Of a DNA stretch of 64,000 bases, positions 52,230 to 58,444 are shown in pieces. The notes beneath the pieces were generated by a model. It saw nothing but the letters and a program-made list of their open reading frames with translations. It was not told where the DNA came from and did not search any database. Source of the stretch: an uncultured Clostridium sp. (GTDB lineage Bacteria; Bacillota; Clostridia; Lachnospirales; Lachnospiraceae); contig URFM01000010.1 in assembly GCA_900547035.1 (NCBI GenBank), forward strand, positions 1-64,000, read 5' to 3'. The position numbers were made by a program, and so were the translations under genes. Position 1 is the first letter of the stretch. Every line of letters begins with the position of its first letter.

Positions 52230-53611
52230 TGGCATTTTATCTGATTTGTTACGCAGTCAGCTGGATTCTGGCCCGGCAGCATGTTTACATGCTGTCCGGG
52301 CTGGTTTTGATTCCCGCTGCTTTCTGGCTTTACTGGAAGGATTACCGGGAAAGCGGAAATTTGATTAATTTAAAGGGGCTGTTCTGTCTGTCCTTTGCGG
52401 GGGGACAGGGGATTTCCTGCCTGAAGTTGTCCAGGCTTCAGACGGATTGGTCGGATTTGACCTGGCTCTGCTTTCTCCTGGCGGTTGTCGTATTCCGCCT
52501 GGCGGGACGGTGGAAAGGGCCTGACAGGCTGGCCGGGAGGCTGGCCCGGTGGAGGGTGTTGTCCCGGGAGAAGCTGTCCCGGGAGATGCTGCCCGGGCAG
52601 AGGGGACTTGCCTCAGGCCAGGAAGAGAGTCCGGAGAAGGTCTGCCGCCGGGTTAAGGGGCGGATTCTCTGGGCCATGGGCGGGATTACCCTGATTTCCC
52701 TGGCGGCTTTTCTTCTGGAAGCGGCGGTTTTGGGCTTTATCCCCATGTTTTCCTACGGGGTGCCCCACGCCTATTCCTATTTTCATATCAGCGGAGTTCA
52801 CTACTTTACCGTTTCCTGCGTGCTGGTTCCCAGCCTTCTGGTGGTGTGGCTTGAGGAGGACGGGAAAGGCGCGGGACGGCTTTGGCAGCGTCTGAAAACC
52901 GTTCAGGGGGCTGCGGCCCTGGGTTTTACGGCGGTATCCCTGGCGATCCCTCTGCTCTGTGTGTCAAGGTTTCAGCTGATTTTGGCAGTGGGGATGGCGG
53001 TATTTACCTTTATCTCCATCAGCCGCCGCTTCCGGCTGAAATACGTCCTTATCCTGCTTTGCTGCATGGTGCCTGCCTATTTGGGGCTGACGGTGCTGCG
53101 CAGCCACAGCGTAGAGTATTTAAACGGAATCTTCGAGATGAAAAATGGCGGTACCCCCATCTGGATTACACAGCCGTACATGTATATTGCCAACAATTAC
53201 GATAATTTTAACTGTCTGGTGGAGCAGCTGCCCTCCTTTGCCATGGGCCTTCGGATGCTGTTTCCTCTGTGGGCTTTTACGGGGCTGAAATTTCTGGCTC
53301 CCGGACTGGTGAATTTTCCTCTCTATGTGACAAAAGAGGAGCTGACGACGGTAACCATTCTCTATGATTCCTACTATGATTTCGGAGTTTTCGGGGTGAT
53401 TCTGTTCGCCCTTCTCCTGGGACTGTTCTGCCGTCTTCTCTCCGGGCTAAGGGAGTGGTCGGGCAATCCGGTGGTTCATGTGATTTACGCTCAGATTGCG
53501 ATGTACATGGCTCTGGCTTTCTTCACTACCTGGTTTTCCAATCCCAGCACATGGTTCTACCTGGGCGTAACGGTCATCGCAGCGGTCTTTGTGGGGTGGA
53601 AACGGAAATAG
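52229..53611 (+). CDS. Oligosaccharide repeat unit polymerase-like membrane protein (Wzy type)
   Basis: A 460-residue polytopic protein with about ten hydrophobic segments. The late block QPYMYIANNYDNFNCLVEQL and the following GLRMLFPLWAF loop resemble O-antigen/oligosaccharide repeat unit polymerases, which join glycan units on the outer membrane face. Family sequences diverge widely, so the call is tentative. A charged, arginine-rich insert (about residues 95-140, LSREKLSREMLPGQR) comes from short GC-rich DNA repeats. No other glycan biosynthesis gene is nearby; it is coupled to ptsI by a one-base overlap. Confidence 0.6.
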   Translation: MAFYLICYAVSWILARQHVYMLSGLVLIPAAFWLYWKDYRESGNLINLKGLFCLSFAGGQGISCLKLSRLQTDWSDLTWLCFLLAVVVFRLAGRWKGPDRLAGRLARWRVLSREKLSREMLPGQRGLASGQEESPEKVCRRVKGRILWAMGGITLISLAAFLLEAAVLGFIPMFSYGVPHAYSYFHISGVHYFTVSCVLVPSLLVVWLEEDGKGAGRLWQRLKTVQGAAALGFTAVSLAIPLLCVSRFQLILAVGMAVFTFISISRRFRLKYVLILLCCMVPAYLGLTVLRSHSVEYLNGIFEMKNGGTPIWITQPYMYIANNYDNFNCLVEQLPSFAMGLRMLFPLWAFTGLKFLAPGLVNFPLYVTKEELTTVTILYDSYYDFGVFGVILFALLLGLFCRLLSGLREWSGNPVVHVIYAQIAMYMALAFFTTWFSNPSTWFYLGVTVIAAVFVGWKRK

Positions 53612-53645
53612 TAACAGGTTACCCGAAAAGGTAACGGCAGGCTGA

Positions 53646-53674
53646 TTGACTTTTCTTTTAGGAGCTGGTATGAC
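53646..53674 (+). promoter_or_regulatory. Promoter of the EIIA gene
   Basis: TTGACT (53646-53651), 17-base spacer, TATGAC (53669-53674); ATG at 53708 follows AAGGAGAGG. Confidence 0.65.
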
Positions 53675-53707
53675 TTTTGTATCAGCTTTGATAAGGAGAG
53701 GAACGGT

Positions 53708-54196
53708 ATGTTAAAAGGACTTAAAAGTTTATTCGGTAGCAAGGAAAAACATGTAATCGTATCGCCCATGGCAGGCAAGGCCATCCCTATGAGCCAGGTG
53801 AACGACCCCACATTCAGCCAGGAAATCCTGGGAAAGGGCGTTGCCATCATCCCCTCTGAGGGAGAGGTGAAGGCCCCGGTAAATGGCACCGTCAGCATGA
53901 TTTTTGATACCAAGCACGCGGTCAGCATGACGGCGGACAACGGAGCGGAGATTATCATCCACATCGGTCTGGATACGGTGGAGCTGAAGGGCGAGCATTT
54001 CACCGCTCTGGCGGAAGCCGGACAGAAGGTGACGGCGGGAACGCCTCTGGTGCGGTTTGATATGGAGAAGATTAAAGAGGCCGGATACGATGTGGTGACT
54101 CCGGTCATCGTCTGCAACACGCCTCAGTTTCCGAATATGGTCTGCAAGACCGGGATGGATGTGAAGGCCGGGGATGTGATTATTGAGCTGGATTAA
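53708..54196 (+). CDS. PTS glucose-type EIIA component
   Basis: A 162-residue soluble EIIA of the Crr (IIA-Glc) fold. Active-site histidines are His70 in DTKHAVSM and the phosphorylated His85 in IIIHIGLDTVEL; SPMAGKAIPMSQVNDPTFSQ is the conserved N-terminal strand. No IIB or IIC domain is attached, so it works with a permease encoded elsewhere. Proximity to ptsHI fits a general PTS role. A long hairpin without a T-run follows (54205-54247). Confidence 0.9.
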   Translation: MLKGLKSLFGSKEKHVIVSPMAGKAIPMSQVNDPTFSQEILGKGVAIIPSEGEVKAPVNGTVSMIFDTKHAVSMTADNGAEIIIHIGLDTVELKGEHFTALAEAGQKVTAGTPLVRFDMEKIKEAGYDVVTPVIVCNTPQFPNMVCKTGMDVKAGDVIIELD

Positions 54197-54204
54197 TAGC
54201 AATA

Positions 54205-54247
54205 AGGAGCCGGGAATGCCGCGTAGACAGCGGTGTTTCCGGCTCCT
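54205..54247 (+). other. Long hairpin after the EIIA gene
   Basis: AGGAGCCGG (54205-54213) pairs with CCGGCTCCT (54239-54247) and the stem continues inward. There is no T-run, so it is not a clear intrinsic terminator. Confidence 0.5.
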
Positions 54248-54309
54248 GGTGCGTGGTGAGATGTCTTTAATATATATGGATATATAATAGAAAATGTGAT
54301 AAAATCAAG

Positions 54310-54448
54310 GAGCAGAGATAAAAACGCAACGTAAGAGGCAATCTCTTACAGAGCCGGTAGGTAGCCCGGCCGCACCATTTTGGTGTAAGTAACCCTCCCT
54401 CCTTAGGGTCGTCCATTCTTTGTTCAGTACAATCATTTAAGGAGGAGT
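54310..54448 (+). promoter_or_regulatory. yjdF-type riboswitch (azaaromatic-sensing) leader, candidate
   Basis: The leader of the yjdF gene holds several short stems: GTAAGAG/CTCTTAC (54331-54349), GCCGG/CCGGC (54353-54370), CACC/GGTG (54373-54385) and CCCT/AGGG (54393-54408). yjdF genes in Firmicutes are known to have such a structured RNA. CCTCCTTA (54398-54405) is an exact complement of TAAGGAGG (54438-54445), the ribosome site, so translational control by sequestering it is likely. An AT-rich block with TATAAT (54283-54288) just upstream may be the promoter. Identity rests on context and fold; no covariance model was run. Confidence 0.72.
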
Positions 54449-54452
54449 TGTC

Positions 54453-54869
54453 ATGGACAAAGTATCGGGCAAATTGACTGTATTTTTTGAGGAACCATTC
54501 TGGATTGGCGTTTTTGAACGATTATCGGAGGGAAAATTATCCGTATGCAAGGTTACCTTTGGGGCGGAACCGAAAGATTATGAGATATATGATTTCGTCC
54601 TGAAAAATTACGGTCGGCTGCGATTTAGTCCGGCTGTGGCAGCTGATGTAAGAGAAGCCGCCCGCAATCCAAAACGGGTGCAGCGGGAAGTGAGGAGACA
54701 GGTACAGAATACCGGGATCGGCACAAAAGCGCAGCAGGCTTTGAAATTACAGCAGGAGCAGTGGAAAACGGAACGCAAGACTGTGAGCCGGGAACAGCGG
54801 GAAGCAGAGAAACAGCGGCAGTTTGAACTGAAACAGCAGAAAAAGAAGGAAAAGCATAGGGGCAGGTAA
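54453..54869 (+). CDS. yjdF: YjdF family protein (DUF2992)
   Basis: A 138-residue protein. The N-terminal half (KLTVFFEEPFWIGVFER, VCKVTFGAEPKDYEIYDFVL) is the YjdF/DUF2992 signature; the C-terminal half is a highly charged Gln/Lys/Arg/Glu helix that probably forms a coiled coil. Its biochemical function is unknown; in Bacillus it is controlled by a riboswitch that binds planar azaaromatic compounds, suggesting a role in handling such molecules. The stop codon lies in the loop of a hairpin that appears to terminate the transcript. Confidence 0.88.
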   Translation: MDKVSGKLTVFFEEPFWIGVFERLSEGKLSVCKVTFGAEPKDYEIYDFVLKNYGRLRFSPAVAADVREAARNPKRVQREVRRQVQNTGIGTKAQQALKLQQEQWKTERKTVSREQREAEKQRQFELKQQKKKEKHRGR

Positions 54870-54882
54870 ATCTGCCCTCTTT
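54860..54882 (+). terminator. Terminator overlapping the yjdF stop codon
   Basis: GGGCAG (54860-54865) and CTGCCC (54872-54877) form a short stem with the stop in the loop, followed by TCTTTT. Confidence 0.6.
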
Positions 54883-54917
54883 TGCTATATGCCTGTATTC
54901 GGCCTATGTACTTGGGG

Positions 54918-54944
54918 AAAAACAGACGGCGGTTAATCACCGCC
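54918..54944 (-). terminator. Terminator of the toxin-antitoxin unit (minus strand)
   Basis: On the minus strand GGCGGT pairs with ACCGCC (plus 54928-54933 and 54939-54944), followed by a T-run (A-run at plus 54918-54922). It lies 3 bases past the PIN gene stop. Confidence 0.7.
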
Positions 54945-54946
54945 TC

Positions 54947-55357
54947 CTACTCGATTTTCAGAAATTCAGTCGGCGTGATTGCCGGAACGGAGGAACCGGC
55001 GAAGTCCTTGATATTCCTTGTGAGGATGTAACTCGCGCCGCTGCGCTCCGCTACGGCATCCACAACTGCGTCCTCAAAATCCGGCATGGAGCGTGTGAGT
55101 GCGGTATGAATATCTGCACCCTGTACGTCCGCAAAGGTGACAATCTGGGAAAGCTGTTCGATTCGTTCCTTTGCCTGCTGCGCAGATTGGAATGCCTTGC
55201 GGAACATATAGAAAATATCCGTGGCAGCCGAGGCGGAAATCAGACATTCCGCATCGGCTTCAATGGCCTTGCGGAGCGCCCGGTAGGAATCCGCGAAGAA
55301 CGGTTCACGTTTCTGGACAATATCCAGAATAATATTGGTATCAATCAGTATTCTCAT
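54947..55357 (-). CDS. PIN domain toxin (VapC-like)
   Basis: A 136-residue PIN-domain ribonuclease. Acidic active-site residues are seen in ILIDTNIILD (Asp6 region), the glutamate-containing helix DSYRALRKAIE, and MPDFEDAVVDAVA near residue 92. The C-terminal LTRNIKDFAGSSVPAITPTEF is typical of this PIN subgroup. It is the toxin of a type II module; its start overlaps the antitoxin stop (ATGA). Toxins of this class cut tRNA or other RNA when the antitoxin is lost. Confidence 0.86.
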   Translation of the reverse strand: MRILIDTNIILDIVQKREPFFADSYRALRKAIEADAECLISASAATDIFYMFRKAFQSAQQAKERIEQLSQIVTFADVQGADIHTALTRSMPDFEDAVVDAVAERSGASYILTRNIKDFAGSSVPAITPTEFLKIE

Positions 55358-55575
55358 TGTCTGGACAGCCGTTCCTCTCGTATTGTATTTTCATCCATTG
55401 CCTGGTTTCCCGGAACAATTCCTACAAGGTCGTCCAGAAGAGCCAGTTTATCGACAGCAGGGCTTGTGAGACGGGCAATGCTTTTTCCGTTCTTAGTAAT
55501 GAAAATATCCTTGGATGCTGCCATTTCCAGATATTTTCCGAGATTGGTTTTAAATTCGGTTGCAGTAACAATCAT
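55354..55575 (-). CDS. Phd/YefM family antitoxin
   Basis: A 73-residue antitoxin. The N-terminal DNA-binding fold reads TATEFKTNLGKYLEMAASKD, then IFITKNGKSIARL, the standard Phd/YefM pattern. The C-terminus is charged and would wrap the toxin. It precedes the PIN toxin on the same strand, from a promoter at 55617-55645, with an AAAGGAGGG ribosome site. Confidence 0.86.
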   Translation of the reverse strand: MIVTATEFKTNLGKYLEMAASKDIFITKNGKSIARLTSPAVDKLALLDDLVGIVPGNQAMDENTIREERLSRQ

Positions 55576-55616
55576 ACGAATCCCTCCTTTGTTTGGGGTG
55601 TACTTTGTATACTGCT

Positions 55617-55645
55617 ATTATACACAAATCGAACAAAAATATCAA
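55617..55645 (-). promoter_or_regulatory. Promoter of the toxin-antitoxin pair (minus strand)
   Basis: Minus strand TTGATA (plus 55640-55645), 17-base spacer, TATAAT (plus 55617-55622). TTGTATA and TATACACAA around 55605-55627 form an imperfect inverted repeat over the -10 box, a likely antitoxin operator. Confidence 0.68.
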
Positions 55646-55751
55646 TATGGCATCGTACGATATAAAATGTTCGATAATGATAGCGGCGTTTGAGATTCTA
55701 AAAAACGAACGGTTGGCAGCGGGGGATGGTATTGCATGAAAAATCGAACTT

Positions 55752-56594
55752 TCAACTGGGGGGACGGTCGGACGTATGCGTTTTCGCAGGAGGCGCAATC
55801 CGGACTATAACCAACTCCGGCGGATTGCCGAAGCGGGGCAGGCAGTTGCGGCACAGTCCGCGGCTGACCACCATGGAAGTCCCTCCCAATTCATACATTC
55901 CGCCGGCATATTTAGGAAAAAAGCCCTGATGGGGAGCCAGAAGTCCGCCGGGACAGAAGGACAGCCGGATTTGCCCTCCATGGGCGTGGCCGCAGAGAAC
56001 CAGGTTAAATCCGCTTTCCGCGTAGTATCTGGTCAGCTCCGGACGGTGGGACAGGAGAATGGAATAGCAGTCGGGGGAGAGACTGCGGCTGCAGCGTTTC
56101 AGCTGCTCCACCCATTTTTCCGAAAGACGGCCGCTGTGATGGGAACGGACAAAGGCGTGGGGGTCGTCCACGCCTCCAAGCTGGATGGCCTGGCCCTTTA
56201 GCCGGAGCGTTACGCTGTTTCCTCTCAGTGGATGGACTCCAAGCCGGGCGAAGCGGGAACGGAGTTTTGGCATCTGCCGGGTCCATTCTTCGTGATTTCC
56301 GGACACGTAAAAGCATGGGTAGGAAGCGCCCAGCTCTTTCAGCAGAATCAGAGCGCCTTTCAGGGGGACCTTGTGGTCGGCGATGTCTCCGCTAAGGAGG
56401 ACCAGGTCCGGGTTCTGACGGTGAATGGCGTTCAGGAGAATCTCTTGGCTGGGACCGTAAAGGGTGCTGTGCAGGTCGGTGACCAGAGCCAGGGTGATGG
56501 GGGCCGTAAGTTTGGGGGAAGTCCGGGTGTAGGTGGTGACGGATAACGAACGGCGCCAGTGACAGCCGGAGCGGGAAAGGAGTTTTGTGTTCAT
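55752..56594 (-). CDS. Metallophosphoesterase (YaeI-like phosphodiesterase)
   Basis: A 280-residue calcineurin-like phosphoesterase. Metal-site motifs: DLHSTLYG (variant of DxH), LSGDIADHK, VSGNHEEW, LSHRPEL and LCGHAHGGQIR. Relatives include YaeI, which has phosphodiesterase activity, and UDP-2,3-diacylglucosamine hydrolase-like enzymes. The N-terminus has a hydrophilic stretch with no clear signal or anchor. It stands alone on the minus strand, divergent from the SdpR gene. Substrate unknown. Confidence 0.85.
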   Translation of the reverse strand: MNTKLLSRSGCHWRRSLSVTTYTRTSPKLTAPITLALVTDLHSTLYGPSQEILLNAIHRQNPDLVLLSGDIADHKVPLKGALILLKELGASYPCFYVSGNHEEWTRQMPKLRSRFARLGVHPLRGNSVTLRLKGQAIQLGGVDDPHAFVRSHHSGRLSEKWVEQLKRCSRSLSPDCYSILLSHRPELTRYYAESGFNLVLCGHAHGGQIRLSFCPGGLLAPHQGFFPKYAGGMYELGGTSMVVSRGLCRNCLPRFGNPPELVIVRIAPPAKTHTSDRPPS

Positions 56595-56694
56595 ATTGCT
56601 GTAAGTTCCTCCTGTTGGTTTATGGAAATCCCTTTGGCTATTAGTGTATCATATTCGGAGAAATGGGGAAAGGGGATGGAGAGAGAAGATGGAC

Positions 56695-56723
56695 TTGACA
56701 AGGAGTCCTGTTTTTGTTAATCT
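56695..56723 (+). promoter_or_regulatory. Promoter of the sdpR-sdpI-like operon
   Basis: TTGACA (56695-56700), 17-base spacer, TAATCT (56718-56723). Confidence 0.68.
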
Positions 56724-56724
56724 A

Positions 56725-56754
56725 TATTTAGACATTTAGCTAATTATCTAAATA
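56725..56754. promoter_or_regulatory. ArsR-type operator of the sdpR gene
   Basis: TATTTAGA (56725-56732) and TCTAAATA (56747-56754) are perfect 8-base arms; a third ATTTAG (56734-56739) lies between. It directly follows the -10 box. AT-rich inverted repeats of this kind are usual ArsR/SmtB operators. Confidence 0.7.
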
Positions 56755-56801
56755 TTTGCTGAAACGAAGCGGTACTTGCACACAGACAGAAAGGAAGTAA
56801 G

Positions 56802-57065
56802 ATGGCGTTTGCAGATACATTTAAAGCTCTGTCGGACCCGACCCGTCGGGAAATTCTGAATCTGCTGAAGCAGAAGGAGATGACTGCAGGGGAGATTGTG
56901 GAACATTTTCAGGTGTCCGGTGCTACGATTTCCCATCATCTTTCGATTTTAAAGCAGGCAGGACTGGTAGATGACCAGAAATCCGGGAAATATATTTACT
57001 ATCGTCTGAATCTGACTGTGTTTGAGGAGATTCTAAGTTGGATACAGGGCTTTATGAAGGAGTGA
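56802..57065 (+). CDS. sdpR: ArsR-family autorepressor SdpR-like
   Basis: An 87-residue winged-helix regulator: FKALSDPTRREILNLLKQKE, the recognition helix SGATISHHLSILKQAGLV, and the wing QKSGKYIYYRLN. It lacks the metal-binding cysteines of ArsR proper. Together with the membrane gene downstream it matches the SdpR/SdpI pair of Bacillus, in which SdpI binds the cannibalism toxin SdpC and sequesters SdpR. The palindrome at 56725-56754 is its likely operator. Confidence 0.85.
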   Translation: MAFADTFKALSDPTRREILNLLKQKEMTAGEIVEHFQVSGATISHHLSILKQAGLVDDQKSGKYIYYRLNLTVFEEILSWIQGFMKE

Positions 57066-57070
57066 GAAGG

Positions 57071-57730
57071 ATGGAAAAAAAGGAAAGAAGACAGCTCGGA
57101 ATGGGAAAATGGGAGCCGGTTTACTGGGCGGCGGCCATGATTCCCTTTGCGATTTCTCTCGTATTTTATCAAAAGCTGCCGGAACAGGTGCCTACCCAAT
57201 GGGGCTGGGAGGGACAGGTAAGGGGATATTCCGGGCGATTTATGGCTTGCTTTGGAATACCGGCCTTTATGCTGGTTATGGAGCTGCTGATTGCAGCGGC
57301 GTTCCGGCTGGACCCAAAGTGGAAAAATATCAGGCGTTCCGGGGTGCTGGGCCAGCTGAGCCGCTGGTTTCTGGTGGTTTTGGGAATTTTGGTCCAGGCG
57401 GTGATTACGGCCGCAGGGCTGGGTCAGCCGGTAGACGTGAGCAGGATTGTGAGCATGTTCATCGGCTTTGCCATTCTGGTGATGGGAAACTATCTTCCCC
57501 GATGCCGCTATAACTTTACTATGGGAATCCGAACCCCATGGACCTTAAATGATGAAAAAAACTGGAACAAAACCCATCGGATTGCCGGGTTTTTCTGGAC
57601 TGCGGGAGGAATTCTGATGGTGGTCCTGGGATATTTCAGGATGGCAGTTCTCTATTTTGCGGTGTTAGCCGTGATTGTTCTGGTGCCGGTGGGGTATTCC
57701 TATGTGTTGTACCGAAGGGAATCGGTGTGA
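57071..57730 (+). CDS. SdpI/DUF1648 family membrane protein
   Basis: A 219-residue protein from ATG 57071 (AAGGAG at 57057-57062). It has six hydrophobic segments. LPEQVPTQWGWEGQVRGYSG is the DUF1648 block near residue 35; YNFTMGIRTPWTLNDEKNWNKTHR is the SdpI C-terminal block. In Bacillus, SdpI gives immunity to SdpC and acts as a signal receptor. No sdpABC toxin genes are seen here, so the ligand may differ. Confidence 0.86.
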   Translation: MEKKERRQLGMGKWEPVYWAAAMIPFAISLVFYQKLPEQVPTQWGWEGQVRGYSGRFMACFGIPAFMLVMELLIAAAFRLDPKWKNIRRSGVLGQLSRWFLVVLGILVQAVITAAGLGQPVDVSRIVSMFIGFAILVMGNYLPRCRYNFTMGIRTPWTLNDEKNWNKTHRIAGFFWTAGGILMVVLGYFRMAVLYFAVLAVIVLVPVGYSYVLYRRESV

Positions 57731-57738
57731 AGGAGGGG

Positions 57739-57940
57739 ATGATTGATTTATCCAATATTGCTGAATATAAAGAAAATAATCAGCTGGAAGTAAAAAAGCT
57801 TCAGGCGGTTTACCGCAGAGTGTTTGGGAAACCTATTCTTTTGTCAAGTGGACATGTGACAGTTCGGGAGGTGGTTGGAAGAAACCTTGGAAAGCGTCGA
57901 TAAAAAAGAATCAACAGAAACTGTCGAATAAAATGACGAA
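57739..57940 (+). pseudogene. Remnant of an AlbA_2/divergent AAA-4 domain gene
   Basis: ATG 57739 follows AAGGAGGGG and opens MIDLSNIAEYKENNQLEVKK, which is the N-terminus of the AlbA_2 (Schlafen-like) DNA-binding family. In the same frame it then reads LQAVYRRVFGK and stops at 57901 after 54 residues. In a shifted frame the same bases read GGLPQSVWETYS, which is the expected continuation of the family. So a frameshift near 57805 and loss of the rest broke the gene. The sequence onward to about 57940 may be a scrap of the 3' end, which cannot be shown. Confidence 0.65.
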
Positions 57941-58010
57941 GCGAAGGAAAATAATCGGAACCGGCGCTATAAACTCTCTATATAATTATGTAAAGCTTAT
58001 GCAAATTTCG

Positions 58011-58039
58011 TTGACATTTCCACAACACCCGTCTATAAT
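58011..58039 (+). promoter_or_regulatory. Promoter of the ileS T-box leader
   Basis: TTGACA (58011-58016), 17-base spacer, TATAAT (58034-58039): both boxes match consensus exactly. Confidence 0.85.
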
Positions 58040-58044
58040 AGAGT

Positions 58045-58345
58045 GGTCAGATGCAAAAGGCTGTGAGGGAGAGAGTAGCCCTGTCGGAACGCCCCAGAGA
58101 GCCGGGGAAGGTGGAAACCCGGCGCAAGTAAGGCAGAGTGTGAAAATCACTCCGGAGCCGCCTGGCTGAGAGGAAGAACGAGAGGAGCCGTTGGTTTCTG
58201 CCGCAGGTTCCCAGCTGTTTTAACCGGTAGGCCGGGACGTATTTTCCGCGTTAAGGAAGCACATATGATGGTATGGAGTAATAGGTGGTAGAACGAAAAG
58301 GTTCATTGTTGGCTTTCGTCCTGTTATGGGGCGGAAGCCTTTTTA
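58045..58345 (+). promoter_or_regulatory. T-box riboswitch leader of ileS (tRNA-Ile)
   Basis: A T-box leader with stem I apex AGAGAGCCGGGGAAGGTGG (58094-58112), a specifier ATC (58146-58148, in GAAAATCACTCC) for Ile followed by A, and the acceptor-pairing GGTGGTA with UGGU at 58286-58289. GGCTTTCGTCC (58311-58321) and GGGGCGGAAGCC (58328-58339) form the terminator stem, followed by five T. The T-box core (AATAGGTGGTAGAACG) departs from the consensus after GGTGGTA. The gene behind it is ileS, which confirms the specifier. Confidence 0.9.
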
Positions 58346-58444
58346 TAATGAAAGGTAACAGTCTGGGACGGCGGGGAAACAGGGGATAATCCGTTTCCCC
58401 TCCAAACACGGCTGTATGAAGTGAAGAGAAATGGAGGAATTGCC

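Noticed and set aside
54205..54247. Long hairpin after the EIIA gene as an intrinsic terminator
   Set aside because: The stem is strong but followed by GGTGCGTGG, not a T-run; kept only as a hairpin.
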